A stretch of 64,000 bases of DNA from Streptomyces chrestomyceticus JCM 4735 (GTDB lineage: Bacteria; Actinomycetota; Actinomycetes; Streptomycetales; Streptomycetaceae). Numbering within the stretch: position 1 is the first letter of the stretch; each line of letters opens with the position of its first letter. The stretch spans positions 4,960,001-5,024,000 of the forward strand of contig NZ_BHZC01000001.1 of the NCBI RefSeq assembly GCF_003865135.1. The letters are read 5' to 3'. Shown here in pieces: positions 26,992 through 36,002 of this stretch. The notes beneath the pieces were generated by a model, which was given only the letters and a program-made list of their open reading frames with translations, did not search any database and was not told the DNA's origin. Position numbers and translations under genes: made by a program.

Positions 26992-27732
26992 TCAGCGCGG
27001 CGACTCGGGCGGCCGCTGCCGCGGCATGTTCGGGCGGGTGCCCGGCGGGAGCGTGATCCGGCCAGGTTGCGGACCGCCGGGCTCCGGGCGCTGCCCCCAC
27101 TGCGCCGTCGCCCGCGCGGCCGGCGGCAGCGGGCCCGGACGGAACTGGGCCATCCAGTCGGCGGTCTCGGCCCGCACCAGCTCCGCGATGTCCTCGTTGA
27201 ACCGGCGCAGCACGCCCAGGCAGCGCTCCGCCGCCTCCCCGGCGGTGCCCTCCGTCGGGCCGAGGACCTCGCGGACGTTCTCCGAGGCCCAGTCGAACTG
27301 CAGGGCCGCCAGCCGCCGTTGCACCGCCTGCGCGGTCGCCACGTCCCGCATCCAGCCCGCGGTCACCCCGAAGAACCGGTCCCCGGCCACGCACACCGCA
27401 GCGACCAGCAGCGCCAGATACCCCCACTTCGCGCCCCCGGGGACCACCCCCGTGAGGTCGAGCAGCGGCATCAGAGCACCCACCGCCACACCAGCCGCCG
27501 CCCCCAGGCGCAGGGCCCGCGCGCCGCGCCGTTTGGCCACCCGGTCGTGCAGGTACCAGGAGGCGGCCCGCAGGGCGCCCTCCTCGACCCAGTGGTACAG
27601 CTCGTCGAGGCGCTCAGCCGGCTCGCCCCAGTCCCCGAGCGGGAAGGTGCGGCTCCCCAGATCGCCGCGGCCGCCCCCGGGCCCGCGCTCCTCCCGAGGG
27701 AGCCCCTCGGGCTGCATCTCCGGCTGACTCAC
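26992..27732 (-). CDS. SLATT domain 2TM protein
   Basis: The 246-residue protein has a conserved N-terminal motif WGEPAERLDELYHWVEEGALRAASWYLHDRVAKRR, then two membrane helices (about 72-95 and 102-121), then a cytosolic helix ATAQAVQRRLAALQFDWASE. This is the SLATT layout (SMODS- and SLOG-associating 2TM effector). Some SLATT proteins are membrane-perforating effectors in nucleotide-sensing defence systems. Here it stands alone beside purD, without a nucleotidyltransferase or SLOG gene, and is probably a housekeeping member conserved in Streptomyces. The last 50 residues are Pro/Gly/Arg-rich. Direction is opposite to its neighbours. Confidence 0.75.
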   Translation of the reverse strand: MSQPEMQPEGLPREERGPGGGRGDLGSRTFPLGDWGEPAERLDELYHWVEEGALRAASWYLHDRVAKRRGARALRLGAAAGVAVGALMPLLDLTGVVPGGAKWGYLALLVAAVCVAGDRFFGVTAGWMRDVATAQAVQRRLAALQFDWASENVREVLGPTEGTAGEAAERCLGVLRRFNEDIAELVRAETADWMAQFRPGPLPPAARATAQWGQRPEPGGPQPGRITLPPGTRPNMPRQRPPESPR

Positions 27733-28032
27733 CCGTGCACTCCCTCATGCAGATACGTGCGATGCGCGCGGTACGTACGAGACGGCCGGTGCGCATCCTC
27801 CTTCCTACCGCCGAACGGTGGGCCTCGCCCCCAAGATCGCTTTATTTCCGCCCGGAAGTGGTGCGGAATCAGGTATAGGACCATGCCCCCTCTCACTCGA
27901 AAGAGTTGCCACTGCCCGGTGGCGTACGGTTTCCACGGCTTCCGGCCCTTTGGTTCCCGGTCCCGTCCCCCTCCGCCGCCCGGCCGCCCAGGGCCCGTGG
28001 GGGCGCCGCCCCGCGCCCGCGCCGGCGGCGAC

Positions 28033-28038
28033 TAGGCT
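28033..28038 (+). promoter_or_regulatory. Candidate -10 element of a leaderless promoter for purD
   Basis: TAGGCT ends 6 bases before the purD GTG at 28045. No Shine-Dalgarno sequence is present between them. Confidence 0.55.
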
Positions 28039-28044
28039 GCTCAC

Positions 28045-29337
28045 GTGAAGGTCCTCGTCATCGGCGGCGGCGCCCGCGAACACGCCCTGTGCCGCTCACT
28101 GTCCCTCGACCCCGACGTCACCGCGCTGCACTGCGCCCCCGGCAACGCCGGCATCGCGGAAGTGGCCGAGCTGCACGCCGTCGACGCCGTCGACGGCGCG
28201 GCGGTGGCAGACCTGGCGCAGCGCCTGGAAGCGGACCTGGTGGTGGTCGGCCCCGAAGCGCCGCTGGTCGCCGGGGTCGCCGACGCCGTGCGCGAGCGCG
28301 GCGTCCCGGTCTTCGGGCCGTCCGCGCAGGCGGCCGTGCTGGAGGGCTCCAAGGCGTTCGCCAAGGACGTGATGGCCGCCGCCGGGGTGCCCACCGCCCG
28401 CAGCTACCTGTGCACCACCCCCGCCGAGATCGACGCGGCGCTGGACGCGTTCGGCGCCCCGTACGTGGTCAAGGACGACGGCCTGGCGGCCGGCAAGGGC
28501 GTCGTGGTCACCGAGGACGTCGAGACCGCCCGCGCCCATGCGCTGGCCTGCGTGGGGGCACCTCCCGCGCCGTCCAGGCAGCGGGGGAGAGTTGTCATCG
28601 AGGAGTTCCTGGACGGCCCCGAGGTCTCCCTGTTCGCCGTCACCGACGGCGAGACCGTCGTACCGCTCCAGCCCGCCCAGGACTTCAAGCGCGCCCACGA
28701 CGCCGACGAGGGCCCGAACACCGGCGGCATGGGCGCCTACAGCCCGCTGCCCTGGGCCGACCCCAAGCTGGTCGACGAGGTGCTCCAGACCGTCCTCCAG
28801 CCCACCGTCGACGAACTGCGCCGCCGTGGCACGCCTTTCTCCGGGCTGCTGTACGCGGGCCTGGCGATCACCTCGCGCGGTGTCCGCGTGATCGAGTTCA
28901 ACGCGCGGTTCGGCGACCCGGAGACCCAGGTCGTGCTGGCCCGCCTCCGTACCCCGCTGTCCGCGCTGCTGCACGCGGCCGCCACCGGCACGCTGGCCGC
29001 GCTGCCGCCGCTGCGCTGGAGCGACGACGCCGCGGTGACGGTCGTGGTGGCCTCGCACAACTACCCCGGTACGCCGCGCACGGGCGACCCGATCGGCGGC
29101 CTGACCGAGGTCGCGGAGCAGGACGCGCCCGGCGCGTACGTCCTGCACGCGGGCACGAAGAAGGACGACGCCACCGGCGAGGTCGTCAGCGCGGGCGGCC
29201 GGGTGCTGTCCGTGACGGCCACCGGCCCCGACCTGGCCGCGGCCCGGGAGCGCGCCTACCGGGCGCTCGGCCGGATCACGCTGGACGGGTCGCACCACCG
29301 TACGGACATCGCGGCGCGGGCGGCGGGGGAGAGCTGA
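28045..29337 (+). CDS. purD: Phosphoribosylamine-glycine ligase (GAR synthetase)
   Basis: PurD ligates phosphoribosylamine and glycine with ATP, the second step of purine synthesis. The 430-residue protein has the N-terminal [13 protein letters not shown], the ATP-grasp core from about residue 105 ([14 protein letters not shown]), [16 protein letters not shown] near 140-155, [13 protein letters not shown] near 187-199, and [13 protein letters not shown] near 283-295. An unusual stretch [12 protein letters not shown] near residues 170-181 interrupts the loop before GRVVIEEF. It is encoded by a short palindromic DNA element (see repeat at 28551-28590) and is absent from homologues as I remember them. 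All catalytic motifs remain intact, so activity is expected. Confidence 0.94.
   Translation: MKVLVIGGGAREHALCRSLSLDPDVTALHCAPGNAGIAEVAELHAVDAVDGAAVADLAQRLEADLVVVGPEAPLVAGVADAVRERGVPVFGPSAQAAVLEGSKAFAKDVMAAAGVPTARSYLCTTPAEIDAALDAFGAPYVVKDDGLAAGKGVVVTEDVETARAHALACVGAPPAPSRQRGRVVIEEFLDGPEVSLFAVTDGETVVPLQPAQDFKRAHDADEGPNTGGMGAYSPLPWADPKLVDEVLQTVLQPTVDELRRRGTPFSGLLYAGLAITSRGVRVIEFNARFGDPETQVVLARLRTPLSALLHAAATGTLAALPPLRWSDDAAVTVVVASHNYPGTPRTGDPIGGLTEVAEQDAPGAYVLHAGTKKDDATGEVVSAGGRVLSVTATGPDLAAARERAYRALGRITLDGSHHRTDIAARAAGES
28551..28590. repeat. Short palindromic element inserted in purD
   Basis: GTGGGGGCACCTCCCGC followed by a 12-base spacer and GCGGGGGAGA forms a hairpin (CTCCCGC against GCGGGGG). 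It resembles a small palindromic repeat that I recall being abundant in Streptomyces genomes. It replaces or expands a loop of PurD by about 12 codons, in frame. Confidence 0.6.
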
Positions 29338-29823
29338 GCCCGTACCGGTGCTTTTCCGGCCCGGACCGGTCCGCTTTCCGGGCCGGTCCGGTCCGCTTTC
29401 CGGCGGCTTTCGGGCCGCTTTCCGGCCGGTCGGCGTCCGGTCGGGTCCGGTCCCTGTCCGACCCGGCCCGCGCGGTGCCCGCTACGCGCCGTTCCGGGCG
29501 TACCGGACGATTTTGGCCGGGATATGGCTCCCGGCTTTACCCAAAGCCATTCCATCGAGTGACCGCACCGCCATCCGGCTGACGGGGAGGGAAGCCCCAA
29601 CTAGGGTTCCCCGCATGCGTCGTGTGGCGCCCGGGCCGCCCCGCGGTACGGCTGTCACGGCGGCGTCCGGCAAGTGGCTCACCGGCATTGCGGTGTCGGT
29701 GGCCGGTGCCACAGTGGTGGAGAGCGAGCGACGCCGCCGGAAGCCGTCCGCGGCCCCGGCACCGTTGCCCCGCTCTCGTCTCGTCCCGTGTTCTCTCCGT
29801 CCGGTTGATCAGGGCAGCAGGGG
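29338..29823. other. Low-complexity gene-free stretch after purD
   Basis: The first 130 bases are irregular repeats of CCGGTCCGCTTTCCGG-like units. A TAGGGT element at 29602-29607, with an ATG 7 bases downstream at 29615, looks like a leaderless start. The frame it opens (to 30037) overlaps the next gene out of frame, however, so I treat it as that gene's promoter region rather than a gene. Confidence 0.5.
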
Positions 29824-31776
29824 GTGTACAGGCTGGTGGCAGGTCCGGAAGCAGGAGCAGAGGCGGCGCGCGCCCGCGCGCTCGCGGTGCTGCGGATCCG
29901 CGGCGCGGCGCTGGGCGTGGCCCTGGTGCCCGCGGCGGTGGCCGTGGTGCTGCTCGTCGGCGGCCTCACCGGCCGTATCGGCCGTGCCGACCCGGTCACG
30001 AGTTCCGGCGGCTGGGACACGGCGCGCTGGGCGGTGACCGGCATCGCGCTGGTCGTGCTGCTGCTGGCGGCGCTGGTCACGGCCGTCGTCGTCCGGGCGC
30101 GGCCCGCGCTGAGCCCGTCGGTCCCGATAGCCGAGTCCTCGGCCCCCGACCTGTACCGCCTGGTACGGGACCTGGCCGACCGCCTGGAGGTGCCCGCGCC
30201 GTCCGCGATAGCGCTGACTCCCGACTGCGACAGTTGGCTGGAGGACCGTACGCACCGGGCGCACGCCCCGCCGCGCGGCCGGGCGGCGCGCGGTGGCAGG
30301 GGCGCGGGAGCGCGCGACGGCGCGCGTGCCGAGCAGGCGCCGGTCCTGGTGATCGGATCGCCGTTCATGTGGTGGATGCGGGTCGCCGAGCTGCGGGCCC
30401 TGCTGGCGCCCGTCGTGGCCGGCACCGGCCCCTCCGCCAACCCGGACATAGCCGCGGCCCGCCGCTTCGTACGGGGTCTGGACGCCGCGGTGGCGGTATC
30501 GGCGCGCGCCAAGAGCCCTCTGACCGCACCGGCGCACGCGTTCGTCGGCTGGGTCGCGCGGCTGCTGCTGCGGGCCTGCCGCGAGCACGCGCTGGAGATG
30601 GAGCGGTGCGTGGCCGCCGCCGCGTCCGAGCGCGCCCAGAGCGTCGACTACGGCCTGCGGATCGTCGCCCAGGAGCAGGTCGGGCTGGCGTACGCGGGCT
30701 GGGACCGGCTGCTGACCCGGGTCGCGCTGCCCGCCTGGCGGATGGGCCGCTGGCCCTCCCGGCTGGACGCCGGGGTGGTCTCCGCGCTCACCGAACTCTC
30801 CCGCCGCGACCGTCTGGCCGAAGGTTTCGCCTCCCGCCTGGGCGAGCGCCCGGCGTGCGACCTCCTGGAGGAGCCCGGCGCCGTGGACCGCGCCGCCTCC
30901 CTCCTCGCCGCCCGCCTCTTCCACGGCGGCCCGGCCGAGCCGGGGCCCGACTGGTCGCCGGTCGGCTGGCAGCAGTATCCGGAGGAGGTCGTGGACCGCA
31001 AGTGGCGCCAGGAGGCCGCCCGGCTCCACCGGGTCCTGGACGCCCTCCCGCCGGAACCGGCCGAGGGCGCGCAGCCCGCACGCCCCCCGGCGGCGCCGGA
31101 GCGCCCCGCCCGGCCCGAGTACCGCATACCCCGTCCGGCGCCGCAGTCCCCGGAGGAGCAGTCCCCGGGGCCGCAGCCGACAGGACCGAAGACGTCCGGA
31201 CGGCCGCAGCCGTCGGGGGCCCAGTCCTCAGGGCCGCAGGCCCCGGTGCCGGGGGAGCGGTCCGCCGACCCCGGACCGGAGAGTTCCGGTCCGACGCTGA
31301 CACGGGTCATCGAGCGCCTGACGGCGGACGGGCGCGCGGGCGACCTGGTGGCCGCCCGGCTCGGCGCCGAGCTGGCGCGGGAGGAGCGCGCGGAGGCGGA
31401 GCGCCAGGCCGCCCGCGAGCCGGTGGCCGACGGCCTGGACGCGGGCGTACCGGGTGTGCCGGGCCTGCCCGGCGTCACCTGGGGCGACGGGCTCGCCGAC
31501 GGCCTCCCGCTGTTCCCGATGCAGCCCCCGCGCACCGGCCGTGAGCTGCTCGCCGACCATGTGACCGCGATGGTGTGCTGCGCCGCCGTGGACACCGCCG
31601 GCGCCGCCCCCGGCCTGGACTGGCTCGACGGCCCGGTGCTGCTCGTGGACGGTGTGCGCCGTTCGGACCTGGGCCACCCGGTGCTCCGGCTCGTCGACGA
31701 CGGGGACGCGGGCCCGCTGGGCGACTGGCTCGGCGAGGTCGGTGTGCGGCCCGAGAAGCCGGTCCGGCTCGTGTGA
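29824..31776 (+). CDS. M48 metalloprotease-like membrane protein lacking HExxH
   Basis: The 650-residue protein has two N-terminal membrane helices (about 25-50 and 70-95), then APDLYRLVRDLADRLEVPAPSAIALTPD, the segment that precedes the active site in M48 (HtpX/Ste24-like) proteases. Where those have ELRALLAHELGH, this protein has ELRALLAPVVAGTG, so the zinc-binding HExxH is missing. A helical middle region follows, then a Pro/Gln-rich linker (about 415-490) and a C-terminal domain ending LGEVGVRPEKPVRLV. I infer an inactive protease homologue acting as a binding or scaffold protein. GTG 29824 or the GTG four codons later could be the start. Its position between purD and the next gene gives no further clue. 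Confidence 0.6.
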   Translation: MYRLVAGPEAGAEAARARALAVLRIRGAALGVALVPAAVAVVLLVGGLTGRIGRADPVTSSGGWDTARWAVTGIALVVLLLAALVTAVVVRARPALSPSVPIAESSAPDLYRLVRDLADRLEVPAPSAIALTPDCDSWLEDRTHRAHAPPRGRAARGGRGAGARDGARAEQAPVLVIGSPFMWWMRVAELRALLAPVVAGTGPSANPDIAAARRFVRGLDAAVAVSARAKSPLTAPAHAFVGWVARLLLRACREHALEMERCVAAAASERAQSVDYGLRIVAQEQVGLAYAGWDRLLTRVALPAWRMGRWPSRLDAGVVSALTELSRRDRLAEGFASRLGERPACDLLEEPGAVDRAASLLAARLFHGGPAEPGPDWSPVGWQQYPEEVVDRKWRQEAARLHRVLDALPPEPAEGAQPARPPAAPERPARPEYRIPRPAPQSPEEQSPGPQPTGPKTSGRPQPSGAQSSGPQAPVPGERSADPGPESSGPTLTRVIERLTADGRAGDLVAARLGAELAREERAEAERQAAREPVADGLDAGVPGVPGLPGVTWGDGLADGLPLFPMQPPRTGRELLADHVTAMVCCAAVDTAGAAPGLDWLDGPVLLVDGVRRSDLGHPVLRLVDDGDAGPLGDWLGEVGVRPEKPVRLV

Positions 31777-32065
31777 GGGGCGCCAAGGGCGCGCAGGGAG
31801 CGTACGGGGGCGCATTCGGGGGCATGAAGGAGCCGAGTGCGCCTGTTGTCGGCACCCGCCGGGCATCACCCGCACGACCGGGCTGAATGTTCCCCTCCAG
31901 TTCGCCGTTCATGGCCGGAACCCTTGCGAATTCACGACGAAGGGTGACGGAGCAAGTGCGTAATGTGATGTGCTGGGGGTGGCCCCAGTCGTTCAATCGA
32001 GCACGACATCTGAGTGCCGCGGCGGCCTGCTCAGTCGGCGGGGGGACGCAGGGAGGGGAGTACGA
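31777..32065. other. Intergenic promoter region with no gene
   Basis: These 289 bases are less GC-rich in the middle (GCGAATTCACGAC, GCGTAATGTGATG). They lead to a good ribosome site (GGGAGGGGAG) for the next gene. No gene or strong hairpin is seen. Confidence 0.5.
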
Positions 32066-33544
32066 ATGGGGACGGAGCAGATCCGGCGCTGGGAGTCGGG
32101 AGCACTTGCGCACGCGGTCACGGATCCGTTCGGACAGGGCCCGCTGCCCTGGCTGCGCGGCAGCGAGAACTACTTCGACTCCGGTCAGGTGGTCCCCTGG
32201 TACGTCGACCCGGCGGTGGCCCCCGGCGAGAAGCGCCTGCCCTCGCCCCGCTCCAGCGCAGGACCCCGGACGGCCGACGACGTACGGCAGCAGATCAAGG
32301 GCTTCGTGAGCACCGGCGCGGTGGCCCCCGGCGAGGCCATCGACTTCCGTGTCTCGGTCGATCCGCCGCAGCCCTTCAGCATCGACATCTACCGCATCGG
32401 CCACTACGCGGGCACCGGCGCCGCCAAGATCACGACCAGCCCCCGGCTGGCCGGCATCGTGCAGCCCGCACCGCTCACCGCCGACCGCACGGTCTCCTGC
32501 CACCACTGGTGGCTGTCCTGGCGCCTCCAGGTCCCCGCGTACTGGAAGCTGGGCGCCTACGTCGCCGTCCTGACCACCGCCGACGGCCACCGCAGCCATG
32601 TGCCCTTCACGGTCCGCGACGCCCACCCCGCCGACCTCCTGCTGCTCCTGCCCGACATCACCTGGCAGGCGTACAACCTCTACCCGGAGGACGGCCGCAC
32701 CGGCGCCAGCCTGTACCACGCCTGGGACGCCGACGGCTCGCTGCTCGGCGAGCCGGACGCCGCCACCACCGTCTCCTTCGACCGCCCGTACGCGGGCGCC
32801 GGCCTGCCCCTGCACGTCGGCCACGCTTACGACTTCATCCGCTGGGCCGAGCGTTACGGCTACGACCTCGCCTACGCCGACGCCCGCGACCTGCACGCCG
32901 GGCTGGTCGACCCGTCCCGCTACCGCGGCCTGGTCTTCCCCGGCCACGACGAGTACTGGTCCCAGCCGATGCGGCGGACCGCCGAACTGGCCCGCGACAG
33001 CGGGACCTCGCTGGTCTTCCTGTCCGCCAACACCATGTACTGGCAGGTCGAACTGGCCCCCTCGCCCGCCGGACCGGACTCCCTGCTCAGTTGCCGCAAA
33101 CGCCAGGGCCCCGGCAAGCCCGCCCTATGGCGCGAGGCCGGTGACCCGGAGCAGCAGTTGATGGGCATCCAGTACGCGGGCCGGGTGCCGGAGCCCGCGC
33201 CGCTGGTCGTCCGCAACGCCGACCACTGGATGTGGGAGGCGACCGGCGCCCACGAGGGCGACGAACTGCCGGGCCTCGTTGCCGGTGAGGCGGACCGATA
33301 CTTCCCGCGTACGCCCCTGCCCGAGCACAGCCACCGCATCCTGCTGGCGCACTCCCCGTACGAGGACAGCGAGGGCGTCCGCCGCCATCAGGAGACGTCG
33401 CTGTACCGCGCCCTCAGCGGCGCCCTGGTCTTCGCGTCCGGCACCTTCGCCTGGTCACCGGCGCTGGACCGCCCCGGACACGTGGACGAACGGGTGCAGC
33501 GGGCCACGGCCAATCTGCTCGACCGCATCTGCAAGCGGGACTGA
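32066..33544 (+). CDS. N,N-dimethylformamidase beta-subunit-like protein
   Basis: This 492-residue protein matches the family named for the large subunit of N,N-dimethylformamidase. Family landmarks are SENYFDSGQVVPWYVDPAVAPGEK at the start, SVDPPQPFSIDIYRIGHYAGTGA near 90-110, LLLPDITWQAYNLYP near 190-205, and VFPGHDEYWSQPMRRTAELARDSGTSLVFLSANTMYWQ near 290-330. No small alpha subunit gene is adjacent. Most actinobacterial members are uncharacterised, so dimethylformamide hydrolysis is not claimed. There is no signal peptide. ATG 32066 has a strong GGGAGGGGAG site. It is convergent with the LysR gene. Confidence 0.72.
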   Translation: MGTEQIRRWESGALAHAVTDPFGQGPLPWLRGSENYFDSGQVVPWYVDPAVAPGEKRLPSPRSSAGPRTADDVRQQIKGFVSTGAVAPGEAIDFRVSVDPPQPFSIDIYRIGHYAGTGAAKITTSPRLAGIVQPAPLTADRTVSCHHWWLSWRLQVPAYWKLGAYVAVLTTADGHRSHVPFTVRDAHPADLLLLLPDITWQAYNLYPEDGRTGASLYHAWDADGSLLGEPDAATTVSFDRPYAGAGLPLHVGHAYDFIRWAERYGYDLAYADARDLHAGLVDPSRYRGLVFPGHDEYWSQPMRRTAELARDSGTSLVFLSANTMYWQVELAPSPAGPDSLLSCRKRQGPGKPALWREAGDPEQQLMGIQYAGRVPEPAPLVVRNADHWMWEATGAHEGDELPGLVAGEADRYFPRTPLPEHSHRILLAHSPYEDSEGVRRHQETSLYRALSGALVFASGTFAWSPALDRPGHVDERVQRATANLLDRICKRD

Positions 33545-33582
33545 AACGGGGGGAGCGGCGGTGGGCCCAGGGGATTCCGCCG

Positions 33583-34503
33583 CTACCGCGCCGCGAACGT
33601 CCCCAGCTCCCGCGCCAGCGCCACCGTCAGCGCCCGGAAGATCCGTACCTCGGGGTGGGGATCGTCCGCCCGCGTCGCCAGCACGCTGTGCGCGTACGGC
33701 GCGTCCAGCACCGGCACGTACACGGTCCCCGGCCACGGGTAGTAGCGGGCGAAGGACTTCAGCCCGGAGCCCGCCCCGCGGCCCGCCGCGACACTCGTCA
33801 GCACGTCCTGCGGGGTCAGCGCGCAGTCCGGGGCGCGGCGCTCGCCCTCGTCGAAGTACAGGTAGTCGGTGAACGGGCGCGGGGTGTGCCGGGGCAGCCG
33901 CAGGTACGGCAGGTCGATGATGTCCGCGACCCGGACGCCCGTCGCCGCCGCGTCCGCGAGCTGCGAGGCCGCCGACACGGCGACGATGCGCTGCTCGGTG
34001 GTCAGGACGTCCACCTCGATGTCCTCGCTCCGGATCGCGGGCCGGACGAACGCGACGTCCACCCGGTCCTCGCGCAGCGCGCTGCAGTGCTCCGTGAAGT
34101 TGAGCTGGACGAGCTTGAGCGGGACCTCCGGGCGGGCCCGGCGGAAGGCGTTGACGGCCGCCGGCGTGACCTCGGCCGAACCGTGGCCCATCACCCCCAC
34201 CCGCAGCCCGCGGTCGGCCAGGGACGACGCCGCCGAGGCGCGCTGCGCCGCCTCGGTCACGTCCTCCACGGCGGCGTTCGCGGCGGCCAGCAGCGTACGG
34301 GCGTGGGAGGCCAGCCGCCGGCCGGCGGCGGTCGGCCGCACGGGGCCGTTGCCGCGGTCCAGCAGCCGGGTGCCGAGCTCGCGCTCCAGTTGCTGCACGT
34401 GCTGGGTGACCGCGGCGGGGGAGAGGAAGAGCCGCGACGCGGCCCGTCCGAAGTGGCCTTCCTCGACCACCGCCAAGAAGGAAGACAGTCGTCGCAGGTC
34501 CAT
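33583..34503 (-). CDS. LysR-family transcriptional regulator
   Basis: The 306-residue protein starts MDLRRLSSFLAVVEEGHFGRAASRLFLSPAAVTQHVQQLERELGTRLLDR, the canonical LysR winged helix. A periplasmic-binding-protein-like effector domain follows (about 90-300). It is divergent from an MFS transporter gene across a 101-base gap that contains the dyad GTTCA-N7-TGAAC with an embedded T-N11-A, so it probably controls both itself and the transporter. The annotated ATG is preferred over an upstream GTG/ATG that would add 31 residues through the operator. The effector is unknown. Confidence 0.88.
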   Translation of the reverse strand: MDLRRLSSFLAVVEEGHFGRAASRLFLSPAAVTQHVQQLERELGTRLLDRGNGPVRPTAAGRRLASHARTLLAAANAAVEDVTEAAQRASAASSLADRGLRVGVMGHGSAEVTPAAVNAFRRARPEVPLKLVQLNFTEHCSALREDRVDVAFVRPAIRSEDIEVDVLTTEQRIVAVSAASQLADAAATGVRVADIIDLPYLRLPRHTPRPFTDYLYFDEGERRAPDCALTPQDVLTSVAAGRGAGSGLKSFARYYPWPGTVYVPVLDAPYAHSVLATRADDPHPEVRIFRALTVALARELGTFAAR

Positions 34504-34545
34504 GCGTGCCACGATAAAACGATCCGGCGTCCGGTCACGGGGGCC

Positions 34546-34562
34546 GTTCACGATTCCTGAAC
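34546..34562. promoter_or_regulatory. Candidate LysR-type operator
   Basis: GTTCACGATTCCTGAAC is a 5-7-5 dyad that contains the T-N11-A core of LysR sites (T at 34548, A at 34560). It lies midway between the divergent LysR and MFS starts. Confidence 0.55.
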
Positions 34563-34604
34563 GGAGGCGGCGCCCAGGGCCTCCGGCCTCGTACAACGGC
34601 TCTC

Positions 34605-35900
34605 ATGAGCACGCCCGCCGCCGATCCACGTACCGATCCCCGCACCGATCCCCGCACCGATTCCCGTACGGCTCTCCGTACGGACGCCCGTACCGACTCC
34701 CGTCACCGCCACTGGCTCCGTGCCGGCTGGATGATGACGGCCTCCGGCTGGAGCGCCAACCAGTTCTCCGCCCTCCTCGGCGCCTACCGTGACGACCTGG
34801 GCCTGGCCACGGCCACCACCACCGCCCTCTTCGCGGTGTACGTCCTCGGCCTGATCCCCGGGCTGCTGCTGGGCGGCCCGCTCGCCGACCGGCGTGGCCG
34901 CCGTCCCGTGGTCTTCGCCGCGCTCGCCACCGCCGCCGTGGCGACCTGTCTGCTGATGGCGGGCCCGGCCGCCGCCTGGCTCCTGTGGCCGGGCCGCTTC
35001 CTGACCGGTCTCGGCGCGGGCGCCCTGCTCACCGCGGGCAGCGTGTGGATCAAGGAGCTCTCGTCCGCCCCGTACGACCCGGCCACCGCACCCGGCACGG
35101 CCGCCCGCCGCTCCGGGCTCTTCCTCTCCGCGGGCTTCGCCTCCGGCGGGCTGGCCGCCGCGCTGATCGCCCAGTGGGCACCGCACCCGATGGTCACGGC
35201 GTACGTCCCGCACCTGGTGCTCTCGGCGGTGGCCGCGCTGGCGGCCGCCCGGGCGCCGGAGACGGGCCGGGCCGGGGCCGTACCGCACGCCGCCGCCTCC
35301 GCCGCCGACGCGGCCCGGCCCGCCGCCCACGGGACGTCCGGCGCCCCCTTCCGGCGGCTGGTGGCCCCGGTGGCGCCCTGGGTGTTCGCCGCCCCCACCA
35401 TCGCCTTCGTGACCCTCCCCGGCCTCGTCGGCGACCGCCTGGACGGCTGGCAGACCGTGTACGCGGGCGTCGCCACCGCCGTGACCCCGGGCGCCGGGCT
35501 CCTCGTGGCGCCCCTCGCCCGCCGGCTCGCCGCCCGGCACCGCCTCGCCACCGCCGCCGCCGGACTGGCGGCCGTCGCACTCGGCCTCCTCGTCGCCGCC
35601 GGTGCCGTGGCGGCCGGGCAGCCCGTCGTGGCGCTGATCGCCGCGGCCGTGCTCGGCGGCGGATACGGGCTGTGCGTGGCGTACGGGCTGACCGAGGTCG
35701 CCGCCCTGGCGCCGCCGCACCGGCTGGCCCGCCTCACCGCCCGCTTCTGGACCCTCGCCTATCTGGGGTTCTTCGCCCCGTACGTGATCACCCTGGTCAG
35801 CGCGGCGGTGCCGCCACCGGTCGTCCTCGCGGCCGCCGCGGTGCTGGCCCTGCTGACACTGGCCGCGGTCGGCCGCGCGGCCCGCCGGGACGGAGTGTGA
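34605..35900 (+). CDS. MFS transporter
   Basis: The 431-residue major facilitator has twelve predicted helices. The first is near GWMMTASGWSANQFSALLGAYRD. The signature loop after helix 2 is GGPLADRRGRRPVVF (about 85-100). The N-terminus carries a repeated (P/S)RTD motif from degenerate 12-bp DNA repeats, predicted to be a disordered cytoplasmic tail. It pairs with the divergent LysR gene, suggesting inducible efflux or uptake of a small molecule. An alternative start at Met-Met, 43 residues in, would remove the repeats. Substrate unknown. Confidence 0.85.
   Translation: MSTPAADPRTDPRTDPRTDSRTALRTDARTDSRHRHWLRAGWMMTASGWSANQFSALLGAYRDDLGLATATTTALFAVYVLGLIPGLLLGGPLADRRGRRPVVFAALATAAVATCLLMAGPAAAWLLWPGRFLTGLGAGALLTAGSVWIKELSSAPYDPATAPGTAARRSGLFLSAGFASGGLAAALIAQWAPHPMVTAYVPHLVLSAVAALAAARAPETGRAGAVPHAAASAADAARPAAHGTSGAPFRRLVAPVAPWVFAAPTIAFVTLPGLVGDRLDGWQTVYAGVATAVTPGAGLLVAPLARRLAARHRLATAAAGLAAVALGLLVAAGAVAAGQPVVALIAAAVLGGGYGLCVAYGLTEVAALAPPHRLARLTARFWTLAYLGFFAPYVITLVSAAVPPPVVLAAAAVLALLTLAAVGRAARRDGV
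34622..34706 (+). repeat. Degenerate 12-bp tandem repeats in the MFS 5' end
   Basis: About seven units related to CGTACCGATCCC encode successive PRTD, SRTA, LRTD, ARTD and SRHR-type tetrapeptides. They are in frame with the transporter gene. Confidence 0.75.
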
Positions 35901-36002
35901 CCGGGACCTGATCCGCACCCGACCGGACCCTGCGCCGCCGCTTCCACCCCGCATACGGGAGAATCGGGCGGAGGGGACTGGATCAACCTACGCGGAGGCA
36001 GC

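Noticed and set aside
28040..28054. CTCACGTGAAG at the purD start as a second parS
   Set aside because: Only the inner CACGTG and a few flanking bases match. The outer symmetric positions of parS are wrong.
29615..30037. Possible leaderless gene starting at ATG 29615
   Set aside because: A TAGGGT element has the right spacing, but the frame overlaps the better-supported 29824 gene by more than 200 bases and becomes Arg/Cys/Trp-rich shadow sequence.
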